Shown: positions 1 to 9,474 of the stretch, piece after piece | Position numbering within the stretch: position 1 is the first letter of the stretch | How the letters are laid out: each line of letters opens with the position of its first letter | NCBI RefSeq assembly: GCF_017591435.1 | Contig: NC_059294.1 | Span: 19,107,475-19,171,474 of the forward strand | Origin: Portunus trituberculatus | Taxonomy: Eukaryota > Arthropoda > Malacostraca > Decapoda > Portunidae | DNA length: 64,000 nt | Reading direction: 5' to 3' | The notes under the pieces: generated by a model | The model's input: the letters and a program-made list of their open reading frames with translations, nothing else | Databases searched by the model: none | Told to the model about the DNA's origin: nothing | Translations under genes and position numbers: made by a program

Positions 1-2
<2 letters not shown>

Positions 3-46
<44 letters not shown>
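3..46. repeat. (CA)n microsatellite
   Basis: Uninterrupted CA dinucleotide tract at the left edge of the window; it may continue beyond the edge. Confidence 0.95.
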
Positions 47-50
<4 letters not shown>

Positions 51-883
51 GTCTTAAATGAGAATGGTTATTGCATATTCTAGTTTCACATAGGTTTGTA
101 CACGTATTCCCTAGTTTGTGAGATGTTTCCTGAGTTTTTGTTTTAAGTGTATGTATTGTAAATGCTTCCTGTACATGTTACGGGAAAGTATTCCAAAAGG
201 AGGGTCGGTGTACGGCGAGAGAGCATCCACTTGATTGTGTGTATATTCTGGCTACAAAGAGACTGTTGTATTGCCTGGTTGTGCTACCTGTTACACTGTT
301 TACTGTTTCGAAACTGGCAATAGGGTGTGGGTAGTAGTCACTTTTTAATTCGAATATTGTGATTGCTAGTTAGACAACAGACATGATAATTTTCTTAATG
401 TTGAGCCATTGTAGCTTTTCAAATAAAGGAGTGCCATCGTGGTCGTATTTTCTCCTTTTGCCACCAGCAACTTTTATGGAAAAATTTTGCATTTTTTTAA
501 AAATCTTATTCAATAAAGTGTTGTTTGTTAATCCCCATAGCGTTACAATAGTTCAATATGCTAATTGTCAGTGATTTCAACCTACACGTGTTCTTTCATC
601 AAAACAGTGTTTGATCATGTTAGTATACATGACTGTGCCCATTACTTTATGACTAATTTTACTGATGTATATGTTGAGAGAGTGATGTGGGTAGGTAATC
701 TACCTAGTTATCGAAGTACACACCGAGATTTTCTACTTGACAAGAAAGTTTAATAATTGTATTGTGAAATGTGTGTTGTTGTCTGGTATTTTAGGAATGA
801 TTCTGGCGTAAACCTAGGAAGATGCATTGACTCTTCTTGGTGTTTAATTTGAGTTCGTTTTCAATGAAGTACTTCATGGTCCT
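47..883. other. No recognisable gene
   Basis: AT-rich sequence with short open frames of 60 residues or so that resemble nothing I know. No splice-supported coding, RNA gene or transposon terminus was seen here. Confidence 0.5.
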
Positions 884-1195
884 TCAAAGTGTGTGTTGGG
901 CGTCCCTGATGAGGGTATTTGAGTTCTGCGAGAGTGTCTGCCAGTGCAGGAATTGTTTGTCATCGACGTATTGAACGAGAAGACAGTTATTTAAGTATTC
1001 TGAGATATCATTTGCGTACATTTTAAAGAGGATTGGTCCTAGGATGGAGAAATGAGGGACACCATAATTATGTTTCGTGATTTTTTCTCGAGCGTGTATT
1101 ATAGATGCGAACTGATTGAGAGCTTTAAATTCTTTTAGATAACCTTCGAGCCAGAAAGTATCTATGGAGGTACGTCGATGATTAACGCTGCTCAA
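884..1195 (-). pseudogene. Non-LTR retrotransposon reverse transcriptase fragment
   Basis: A 103-residue open frame on the minus strand holds the core of a LINE reverse transcriptase. A degraded GVPQGSILGP box reads GVPHFSILGPILF, and about 20 residues later comes the catalytic YVDD box (QYVDDKQF). Only the palm centre remains: endonuclease, fingers and thumb are absent, so this is a dead 5'- and 3'-truncated copy. The YVDD form and short spacing fit RTE-, I- or Jockey-type LINEs, but the clade cannot be fixed from 100 residues. Sequence up to about 1330 may be further decayed element. Confidence 0.75.
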
Positions 1196-1517
1196 TGCTT
1201 TGGAAAGGTCGCAGTGTCAATCCAGAAATTTGAGTGTTTCTTGTCCATGTTGTCGTAGCCTATATTTCATTTGTTTGTTAGTATTATTTCTATACTTAAC
1301 TTTGGCCTAAATCCGTGTCGGTGTTTACTTAGTTTGTTTGTCTCTAGTAAATGTTGGACTACTAGTTAAGAGGCAAGATATGGTTCTTCCCCCAAGGGAC
1401 AATGAAAGTTGGGAACAGAAAATCCTTCTTCCTTTTATTTTTTAGCTACAAATAAATCTATGTGGTGTTAATGACTATTAAGCGAGAAGCGTCTCCCAGA
1501 TTGTACGATATTTATAC
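1196..1517. other. No recognisable gene
   Basis: Flank of the Gypsy insertion. The last four bases (1514-1517, ATAC) are one copy of its target-site duplication. Confidence 0.6.
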
Positions 1518-1944
1518 TGTTACGAGTGTGTGTGTGTATGGGTTTGTGTGTTTGAATGTGGCGCGGGCGGGGAGGAGCTGGCGGGAATTGTGTTGTCGGG
1601 AGTAGAGTGAGCAGCGAGGGTGGTGGTTGTTGTGACTGAGACCTGCCTTGGCGCCTGTGTGATTCTCGGGGGTTTTGCAAGTGTTTGAGTGCCTGTGCCT
1701 GCCTGTCGGCGTGCCTGAGTGTGTCCTGTTTGCCCTGGAGCGTCCTGGTGCCCTGTAAGTGCCTGAGAACTTTGCATTAAAGGAGTTAAAAGGACCTAAC
1801 GCTTTGTGTTGCCCCTGCCTGTGTGAGCCTGTCTTGTCTGGCTGGGCTGTCGTGGAACCTTTACTTGCTGACTGGTGGTGTTGTGGTGGAACCTGCTGTC
1901 CTGCCTGAAGGTGAGTGGTCGAAGGTACAGTGGGTGTTGTAACA
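1518..1944 (+). repeat. 5' LTR of Gypsy copy 1
   Basis: 427 bp, TGTTAC...GTAACA. It has no substitutions relative to the 3' LTR, only one-base shorter G and C runs (near 1668-1673 and 1811-1815). It should hold promoter and polyadenylation signals, but I could not assign a convincing TATA box. Confidence 0.95.
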
Positions 1945-1945
1945 T

Positions 1946-1962
1946 TGGTGTCAGGTGTGGGG
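1946..1962 (+). promoter_or_regulatory. Primer-binding site, tRNA-Leu type
   Basis: TGGTGTCAGGTGTGGGG starts two bases after the LTR. It is complementary to the 3' end of eukaryotic tRNA-Leu (CAG/AAG type, ...CTCCTGACACCA) with one mismatch over 16 bases, as I recall that tRNA. The sister element has the same site at 14239-14252. Confidence 0.75.
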
Positions 1963-1992
1963 TCGACCAGTGGACAAGTGAGTGAGGAGAAA

Positions 1993-3528
1993 ATGGCGGC
2001 CGGCGGTGGCGAGCCAGGTAGTGATGAGGGCAGAGACGTTAAGCCCAATCAGCTGGACTTACTTACTGAAATGTTGGCCGCGATGAGACAGGAACAGGCC
2101 GGGATGAGACAGGAACAGGCCGGGATGAGACAGGAACAGGCTGAAAGGGCCAGCGAGCAGGCACATAAGTGGGAGGAAATTGTGGAGCACACGAGGCAGC
2201 AGGCCCGCCTCATGGAAAGTATGCGGAGCAGCCTTTCGTCTCTGAGAGAGGAGTCGCGGCAGTACACCGACCAGGCCTGCGACAGTGTGAAGAGCGAGCT
2301 GTTGCAGAGGGTGCTGGCTCTTGAAGGTAGGGTAGAGGGTTTGAGTGAGGAGGTGGCTGAGACGTCCGGGCAGTCAGGGGGGCGGGTGGCACAGAATGGC
2401 GGCGCGGCGGCGGACACTTCACGCGTGTCTGACCTCCTTGACCTGTGGGGTGGAGTGCAGGGACCCATGAGTGTAGCATCCGAGCCAGTGGGTGCTGTAG
2501 GAGGCTGGGACGTCTTCGGGAGCCCCGTTGTGAGGCCAGGTAGTGCCGGTCCTGGACCCAGTCACCCTGTCTCTCTGCCCCCCGTCTCTCTGCCCCCCTC
2601 CCCTCCTTCCTCCCCTCCCGGTCAGCTGGCTTGTGAGCGGTGCACCCCACAGCAGAGCCCGCAGTCCCCCAGGCGCTCCGTCAGAAGGAAGCCAGCCGAG
2701 TATGACGGAAAGGTGGCTTGGGAGGCTTATGTCGCTCAGTTCGAGATGCTGGCGACTGCGCAGGGCTGGAACGACGCAGAGAAGGCCCTGCAGCTGGCGA
2801 CGGCGCTGCGTGGCCAAGCTGTGGAAGTGCTTGGCCACTTGTCGCCAGCTCAGCGTGCCTCGTATCAGGGTGTGGCTGAGGCGTTGAAGCGGCGCTTTGG
2901 ACACCACCTTCAGGCTGAGGTGTACCGTGCTCGCCTGAAGAGGAGGACGCGTGGGCGGGACGAGACGCTGTCGCAGCTGGCGCAGGACATGGAGGCGCTG
3001 GTAAGGAGGGCGTACCCAGCGGCCCCGGAAGAAATGATTGTGGTGCTGGCTCGCGACTCGTTCGTAGACGCCCTGAATGACCAGCAGTTGCAGATCTACG
3101 TCAAGCAGGCGCACCCTGGGGACCTGCAGGTGGCGTTGGCGAGGGCCTTGGAGTTCGAGGCCTTCATGAAGACATCGGGCAGCTCTGCAGCGGCCGCCCA
3201 GCCCCGACGGGACCTCCAGGGCCGGAAGGCGACGGTGGAGAAGAAGGCGGCGTCGAGGGAGGCGAGCCCGGATGGGTTCCGTGGCTCCTGCTGGAGTTGT
3301 GGCGAGAGGGGGCACAAGCGCAGTCAGTGTTCGAGGGGGCGAAGGACGCGTTCCCTCGACCGGCTGAGCTCCGATGCCTTTCAGCCCTGCTGCAAGGAGT
3401 GTGGCAAGTCAGGCCACCGTGGAAGCGCCTGCCCCAAGCCGAAGGAAGTGGCGCAGGCGGGAAACTCCGACAGGCTGGAGAAGGGGGCCAACACCCAGCC
3501 GTCGGTCCCCGGGCCCCGTGCTGTGTAA
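1993..3528 (+). CDS. gag: Gag polyprotein of Gypsy copy 1
   Basis: 511-residue structural protein that would form the retrotransposon particle and package its RNA. The ATG at 1993 is chosen because it is the first in the long frame downstream of the LTR and primer site, in a good context (AAAATGG); an in-frame ATG at 1915 lies inside the LTR. The N-terminal third is charged and coiled-coil-like, with three copies of the repeat MRQEQAG (2083-2142). The middle holds a capsid-like region with KVAWEAYVAQFEML. Two CCHC zinc knuckles follow at residues 433-446 and 467-480 (CWSCGERGHKRSQC and CKECGKSGHRGSAC). The last 70 bases overlap pol in the -1 frame across a slippery site. The frame is intact, unlike pol. 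Confidence 0.9.
   Translation: MAAGGGEPGSDEGRDVKPNQLDLLTEMLAAMRQEQAGMRQEQAGMRQEQAERASEQAHKWEEIVEHTRQQARLMESMRSSLSSLREESRQYTDQACDSVKSELLQRVLALEGRVEGLSEEVAETSGQSGGRVAQNGGAAADTSRVSDLLDLWGGVQGPMSVASEPVGAVGGWDVFGSPVVRPGSAGPGPSHPVSLPPVSLPPSPPSSPPGQLACERCTPQQSPQSPRRSVRRKPAEYDGKVAWEAYVAQFEMLATAQGWNDAEKALQLATALRGQAVEVLGHLSPAQRASYQGVAEALKRRFGHHLQAEVYRARLKRRTRGRDETLSQLAQDMEALVRRAYPAAPEEMIVVLARDSFVDALNDQQLQIYVKQAHPGDLQVALARALEFEAFMKTSGSSAAAAQPRRDLQGRKATVEKKAASREASPDGFRGSCWSCGERGHKRSQCSRGRRTRSLDRLSSDAFQPCCKECGKSGHRGSACPKPKEVAQAGNSDRLEKGANTQPSVPGPRAV
2083..2142 (+). repeat. Triplicated 21-bp repeat in gag
   Basis: Three in-frame units of ATGAGACAGGAACAGGCCGGG (the last is truncated and changed) encode MRQEQAG repeats in the coiled-coil-like N-terminus. 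Confidence 0.95.
3459..3517 (+). promoter_or_regulatory. Predicted -1 ribosomal frameshift cassette at gag-pol overlap
   Basis: The heptamer GGGAAAC (3459-3465) is phased as G GGA AAC in the gag frame, the canonical X XXY YYZ arrangement, and -1 slippage enters the pol frame. Three to seven bases later a stem forms from GAC-A-GGCTGG (3469-3478) with CCAGCC-GTC (3495-3503). Loop bases GGGGCC (3484-3489) can pair with GGCCCC (3512-3517), which would make an H-type pseudoknot. The heptamer type is known from retroviral gag-pro sites; its activity here is inferred. Confidence 0.7.
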
Positions 3529-6500
3529 GCTGCCGCCGAACGTCCAGTGCGGTGCAGGTGGAAGGCTCGGTGGATGGTAGATCGTGCCGCCTGACTGTCG
3601 ACACGGGAGCGGAACGGACCTTGGTGCGGCCAGACATGCTGGCCGTTGATCGACTTCCGGATGCGCCACAGCGGCTGTGTGGCGTCACGGGGCACTGCGT
3701 GGAGCTGAAGGGCCCAGTGGAGGTTTTGGTTGGCGTGGGCGGCGTGGTGGAGCGTCTGCCTGTGTTCGTCGCCGACCTGGAGGAACCGTGTCTGCTGGGC
3801 CTTGACTACTTACTGCAGAGCAAGGCTTGTGTCGACCTTGGACGGAGGCTGGTAAGGGTGCGCGGTCAAGAAGTGCCCTTGCTTCCGGAGGTCGGCTGCG
3901 CTGAGGTAGTAGTGGCTGAGCGAGTGCACCTTGCCCCAAGGACGGAGGTCAGGGTCCGGTGTCGACTCTCACGAGCGATGGTGGGAGCGGACGGCATGGT
4001 GGAGCCTGGCGAGAACCTGCAACTGGCTGGCGGTGTGTCGGTGGCGCGGAGTCTCGTGGGGCGGGGAAAAGTTAGTCACTGTCCTCGTGGCTAATTTCTC
4101 CGACGAGACCCGGAAGATTCCCGCTGGTGCCAAGCTTGGTACCTGTGAGGAGGTGGATCGTCCAGAGGAGTCGGCAGAGAATGCAGAGTCCGCGGCGGAG
4201 AAGTCACTGCCCGACTTCCTGGAGGACTTGGCGCACCGGAGCGCCGGGAACCTGGACGAGGCGCAGACGGTGAAGTTGCGCCACACCCTGGCTAAGTACG
4301 CGGACGTCTTCAGCAAGGGTGACTTGGACTTGGGTCGCACGGGGTTGGTGAAGCACCGCGTTAACACGGGAAGTAGTGCGCCCATCAAGTGCCCGCCTCG
4401 GCGGATCGCACCAGCCAGGAGAGAGGAGATGCAGCGGACAGTCGGCGAGCTGGCGGCGCAGGGGGTGATTGAGCGGTCGGATAGTCCGTGGTCTTCAGCG
4501 GTAGTCCTGGTTAAGAAGAAGGACGGCACGCAGCGCTTCTGTGTGGACTACCGGGCACTGAATGACGTGACTGTTAAGGACTCTTACCCCCTGCCGAGGA
4601 TCGACGACACGCTGGACGCGCTGGTGGGGGCCAGGTGGTTCTCCACGCTCGATCTGAAGTCAGGCTACCACCAGGTGGAGATGACGGAGGAAGACAAGGC
4701 GAAAACTGCCTTTTCCTTCGGGCAGGGGTTGTGGCATTTTAATGTCATGCCCTTCGGTCTCTGCAATGCCCCTGGATGTTTCGAGCGGCTGATGGAGAGG
4801 GTGTTGGACGGCCTGCAGTGGAGGACGGCCCTCGTCTACATCGACGACGTCATCGTGTTCGGGAGCACCTTCGACGAGGAGCTGGAGCGGTTGGAGGAGG
4901 TGCTGCAGCGGTTGAGGAAGGCTAACCTCAAGCTCAGCCCTAAGAAATGCTCGCTCTTCCAGCATGAGGTGCCGTTCCTGGGACACGTTGTCAGTCGGGA
5001 CGGCGTGCGTACTGACCCGCAGAAGGTGGCCGTCGTGGAGAAGTGGCCTGTTCCCACCAGCGTGGCGGAGGTCAGGAGTTACCTGGGGTTGTGCACGTAC
5101 TACCGCCGCTTCGTGCCGGACTTCGCCAGCCTAGCAGCTCCTCTTCACCGACTCACCAGAAAGGGGGTGAGCTTCCTGTGGGACGAGGAGTGCCAGACCG
5201 CCTTCGAGGGACTGAGGAGGGCCCTGGTGGAGGCGCCGGTCTTGCCTTACCCAGACCCGAAGCTCCCGTACCTGTTGGACACCGACGCCAGTGCAGAGGG
5301 CATCGGGGCGGTCCTGTCACAGGTGAAGGACGAGAAGGAGCACGTGGTGGCTTACTACAGCGCCAAGTTTAGGAAGTCCGAGAGGAACTACTGCGTGACG
5401 AGGAAGGAGCTGCTGGCGGTGGTGAAGAGTCTCGAGCACTTCCACCCGTACCTCTACGGCGCTGAGTTCACCGTCCGGACCGACCACGCTGCCTTGCAGT
5501 GGTTGAAGACGCTGAAGGTGCCGGAGGGCCAGTTGGCGCGGTGGTTGGGGCGGCTCGAGCAGTACAACTACCGCATCGTCCACCGCCCGGGGCGGGTCCA
5601 CTGCAACGCTGACAGTCTGAGCCGACGCCCGTGTGAGGCAGGCTGCTCACACTGTGCCCGGGAGGACCCCGACCCTGTGTGCCTTCGTCTCCAGGTGCGT
5701 GATAGTGTTCCTGAGGCGGATGACAGGTGGCGCAAGGCGCAGCGCGAGGACACGGACCTTGCTCCTGTCATCCGGTGGCTGGAGGCTGGCGGAGAACGCC
5801 CCAGCTGGGAAACTGTGGCGATGGAAAGTACCGCCACCAAGTGCTTAGTTGACCAGTGGGAGACGTTGCGATTGGACGATCGTGGGGTGCTAGTTAAACG
5901 GTGGCTCGTGTTGGGTGGTGTAGGCCGTGACTCGTGGGTAGTGGTCGTTCCCCGAGTGTGGCGAGCGGAAGTGTTGAGGGGAGTTGCATGCCGGCGTTAC
6001 TAGTGGCCACTCGGGCGAGAAAAGGACCCTGTGCCGGTTGCGTCAGCGCTTCTACTGGGTAGGCATGCGTAGTGACGTGTTAGAGTGGTGTAGAGCGTGT
6101 GACGTGTGCAGTGCGAAGAAGGGGCCAGGTAGAAAGAACCGGGCTCCCTTGCAGGTGTACAGTGTGGGGGGCTCCGATGGAGCGGGTGGCTGTTGACATT
6201 GCTGGCCCGCTGCCCCTCACGCCTCGGGGCAACCGGTACATATGTGTGGTGATGGATTATTTCACGAAGTGGCCTGAGGCATATGCACTCCCTAACCACG
6301 AAGCCGAGACCGTCGCGAGCGTGCTGGTGAACGAGTTCTTTACCCGGTTCGGTGTGCCGACCGAGTTGCATTCCGACCAGGGCCGCGAGTTTGAGTCTCG
6401 AGTGTTCCGCGAGTGTTGTGAACTATTGGGGGTGCGAAAGACAGGACGACGCCCCTCCACCCGCAGTCAGACGGGATGGTGGAGCGTTTTAATCGCACCC

Positions 6501-7295
6501 TCGCACAGCAGCTTGCCAAGTATTGTGACGAGTCCCAGGAGGACTGGGACGTCAAGCTGCCGGCCATGCTGATGGCTTACAGGTCTGCCGTGCACGAGGC
6601 GACGGACTTTACACCAGCCCGTCTCATGTTTGGCCGGGAGCTAAGGCTGCCGGTGGACTTGGCCACTGGGCGGCCTCCAGACGTGAGCTTGCCCACCGTC
6701 ACCTCTGGCTTCGCAGCGGCTCTGCAGGAGAGCCTGGCGGAGGTGCACCGTCATGCACGTGAGAAGCTCAGGATAGCGGGCCAGGCCATGAAGGAGACGT
6801 ACGACCGGCGCATGAGGGACGCAAAGTACGCCGTTGGTGACCGAGTGTGGCTGCACAATCCCTGCCGGAAGCGAGGGCTTTCGCCGAAACTACAGAGCCC
6901 TTGGCAGGGGCCGTACACTGTGTTGGCAGCCCTGTCGGACGTCACCTACCAGATACAGTGGGGAAGGAAGCGTCCGTGCGTGGTCCATGTTGATCGTCTG
7001 TGGCGTTACCATGGTCCGGGGCGCTACTCCTGGGGCGACGGCGAAGGTGAGGGCGTGGGCCCCAACAGTAGCGACGAGGACGTTGACGAAGTGGACGAGG
7101 ACGGAGAGGAACCTGATGGTGATGTGGGCGAGGCTGTGGGCCATGAGCCGGGACCTGCTGAGGATGAAGATGGCTCGTTGGGTGCAGCTGCGAGCTCGCC
7201 AGCCGCCGCTACTTCGCCGCTACAGCGTCCGCGACGAGCGGCGACGTCCTGCATATTTGCTAGATTACTATGTCTCAGAGGATGAATGTGCGTGA
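3459..7295 (+). pseudogene. pol: Pol polyprotein of Gypsy copy 1: protease, RT, RNase H, integrase, with frameshifts
   Basis: Protease: active-site DTG at 3600-3608 in LTVDTGAERT, then flap and LGLDYL. Reverse transcriptase: LDLKSGYHQV and the YIDD box at 4837-4848. RNase H: LLDTDASAEG, RKELLAVV and RTDHAAL. Integrase: HHCC zinc region near 5985-6110, DDE core with VAVDIAGP and HSDQG near 6190-6380, the glutamate in MVERFNRTL near 6480, then a GPY module ending VVHVDRLWRYHGP and an acidic tail. The reading frame changes near 4072, 5990, 6165-6172, 6440-6450 and 7220-7250, so a full Pol is not encoded as assembled. No domain is missing. With near-identical LTRs these breaks may be recent mutations or consensus errors. 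The preferred expression route is -1 frameshifting from gag. Confidence 0.9.
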
Positions 7296-7324
7296 ATGTG
7301 TAGCAGCCGGGTCGACTGCTTTGT

Positions 7325-7337
7325 AAGGGGGGGATAG
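7325..7337 (+). promoter_or_regulatory. Polypurine tract
   Basis: AAGGGGGGGATAG directly precedes the 3' LTR, the expected plus-strand priming site. Confidence 0.85.
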
Positions 7338-7766
7338 TGTTACGAGTGTGTGTGTGTATGGGTTTGTGTGTTTGAATGTGGCGCGGGCGGGGAGGAGCTG
7401 GCGGGAATTGTGTTGTCGGGAGTAGAGTGAGCAGCGAGGGTGGTGGTTGTTGTGACTGAGACCTGCCTTGGCGCCTGTGTGATTCTCGGGGGGTTTTGCA
7501 AGTGTTTGAGTGCCTGTGCCTGCCTGTCGGCGTGCCTGAGTGTGTCCTGTTTGCCCTGGAGCGTCCTGGTGCCCTGTAAGTGCCTGAGAACTTTGCATTA
7601 AAGGAGTTAAAAGGACCTAACGCTTTGTGTTGCCCCCTGCCTGTGTGAGCCTGTCTTGTCTGGCTGGGCTGTCGTGGAACCTTTACTTGCTGACTGGTGG
7701 TGTTGTGGTGGAACCTGCTGTCCTGCCTGAAGGTGAGTGGTCGAAGGTACAGTGGGTGTTGTAACA
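7338..7766 (+). repeat. 3' LTR of Gypsy copy 1
   Basis: 429 bp, TGTTAC...GTAACA, followed by the ATAC duplication at 7767-7770. Confidence 0.95.
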
Positions 7767-7866
7767 ATACAATAAGGTGTAATATATATGTATTTTTTTA
7801 TCTACTTCGACTATATTCTTGTTACGCATATCTAATTTTATATTTTTGATACTCTACTCTTAAAAG

Positions 7867-7928
7867 CGTTTTCAGTAACACTTTGTGGAAGGCGAACGGT
7901 CCAGAAGCGAACGCCTCTACTGAAAACG
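7867..7928. repeat. Inverted repeat with GCGAACGC core
   Basis: CGTTTTCAGTA (7867-7877) and TACTGAAAACG (7918-7928) are perfect 11-bp arms. Between them lie GGCGAACGG and AGCGAACGCC. A similar GGCGTTCGCC/GGCGAACGC hairpin occurs at 14763-14786. Function unknown. Confidence 0.6.
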
Positions 7929-8068
7929 ACAGTAACACTGCCAGACGAATCTCCCTCGTCGCTCGCCGGAAAAATTATTGTACTCTTTAGTCGCAGGATC
8001 ACGCCAAGCGTAATGTAAAAATATTATTATGGGAATGGGATAATTGAAGGCAAGGCTCAAATAAAACA

Positions 8069-8216
8069 TTACACATTTAATTTCTGCAGGTTATAAATTT
8101 CTGACGGCCCTGGTACACGTGACAGAGGCTGGATGTACATGTCCAAATGATTTTTGTAGTACAGATCTGCGTCTACCTTGTTCAAAAACATCTTGTCACA
8201 GACGTCACAGGTAAAT
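8069..8216 (-). other. Candidate terminal exon, zinc-finger-like
   Basis: On the minus strand a pyrimidine-rich run ending TTAACAG at 8217 looks like a splice acceptor. It is followed by an open frame of about 49 codons beginning TTT ACC TGT and ending at TAA (8071-8069). The peptide starts FTCDVCDKMFLNKVDAD and has a later YYKNHLDMY, recalling a C2H2 finger with CxxC and one histidine, but the second histidine is not obvious. I find no partner exon. It may be a stranded exon, a processed-gene remnant or chance. Confidence 0.25.
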
Positions 8217-8406
8217 CTGTTAAGTGTAAAAAAAGTGTTGGTAATTCTTTATAACAAGTCTGTCCCTCCCTTCTCCTCCATCCCCCCACTCCCCCCAAAC
8301 AAGCTTGGGGGCCTGTAGGGAATCGGGGGTTTTGGTGGGGAAAATAAGCGCAATATGGGCATCCAAAACGCTACGGAGATTTTCCATAATATTTCAAGTT
8401 TTTCCA

Positions 8407-8720
8407 ACTTAACCTAATCAAGCATAACCTAATCTAACGTAACATAACCTAACCTAATGTAACCTAACTGGAGCCCCCTCTACTAGGGCATTAGCCTAAC
8501 CTAACCTAATGTAACCTAGCCCCCCTGGATCTCCCCACTAAGGCATTAACCTAACTTAACATAACCTAACCTAATGTAACCTAATCGTGGGAGCTGCGCC
8601 TCCTGGACCCCTCCCTCACACCTAACCTAACCTAACCTAAGCTAACCTATACGAGGGGGGCGCAGCCCGCCGTGAACCCCCTGCTAGGGCGTTAACCTAA
8701 CGTACCATAACAAACTAACA
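8407..8720. repeat. Degenerate interstitial CCTAA (telomere-like) repeats
   Basis: Several blocks of (CCTAA)n and variants such as CATAACCTAACCTAATGTAA are separated by short GC-rich segments. TTAGG/CCTAA is the usual arthropod telomere unit. Smaller blocks on the other strand sit near 15990-16025 and 18788-18830. Confidence 0.8.
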
Positions 8721-9474
8721 AGGAACCTAAAAAATGATAATGTTATGCCTCTCGAGTGGGAGCGCGTGACTGGAGGGATTAGCTCTATAGATACCATGAA
8801 ATCCTTATATGCTGCTACCCACAAATCCCTATTTATACCCACAAATTTGTTATAAACAATTAAAAATCATTTCAGTGTTTACTCAACACTGGTGCAGAGC
8901 TCGCTGGACTTTAAAAAATTCCTACTTCGCCGAACTCTCAAGTGCTATTACGGCCAAACTAAACGCGTGCACCTCAATTATTTTTATGTTTACGGCAAGG
9001 TCACCAAGCCTTCTACATATGAGTTTCGTGTTTGTACGTGACACGGACCTTTTATAAAGATTAACCAAATTGTTTTATAATATGTGAGCGCCTATGGCGG
9101 TACTGAGACCAAAATTAATAAGAGAGGTGGATAGTCTTAAGATCCCGGGTATCAGTTCCCCTGTCACATTTTCCTACTTTTTGAGGTATTACAGGTAATA
9201 TATCCAGTATCCATTAATACACAATATGCCAGATAAGGCGTTACACCACTAGTGACTGCTTGTCATTCAGTAGTTACATTGGCCGAGACATTTTTGCTGT
9301 ACATTCCTTCAAATTGTTTCATTGGTCACAGAGGCCATGATGTGTGTTCGTTCGCCCAAAGTTTTCAGAGCACCATCATTAAAAAATATACCCAAATCTT
9401 CCACAATATTGCTATAACCATGTCATTATCAAGCAGCAGTGCAAATATCCTATCATATTTATATTTCACAATTA
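8721..9474. other. No recognisable gene
   Basis: AT-rich sequence with only short chance frames. No transposon ends were recognised before the A1 element. Confidence 0.5.

Larger units (their letters stand above)
1518..7766 (+). mobile_element. Ty3/Gypsy LTR retrotransposon, copy 1 (young)
   Basis: Complete 6.25-kb LTR retrotransposon. LTRs at 1518-1944 and 7338-7766 both begin TGTTAC and end GTAACA. The insertion is bounded by the 4-bp duplication ATAC at 1514-1517 and 7767-7770. Internal order is primer-binding site, gag, protease, reverse transcriptase, RNase H, integrase, polypurine tract, which is the Ty3/Gypsy order. The two LTRs differ only by two one-base homopolymer length changes, so insertion was very recent. 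pol nevertheless carries several frameshifts. A related, internally deleted copy lies at 10788-14643 on the opposite strand. Confidence 0.95.

Noticed and set aside
1512..2048. 178-codon minus-strand frame across the 5' LTR, and its twin at 7024-7767
   Set aside because: Pro/Thr/His-rich translation of LTR antisense, repeated only because the LTR is repeated.
2419..3315. 298-codon open frame on the minus strand across gag
   Set aside because: It is the antisense shadow of the intact GC-rich gag gene; no domain is recognisable.
8407..8720. Chromosome end
   Set aside because: The CCTAA repeats are degenerate, short and internal, with genes and transposons on both sides.
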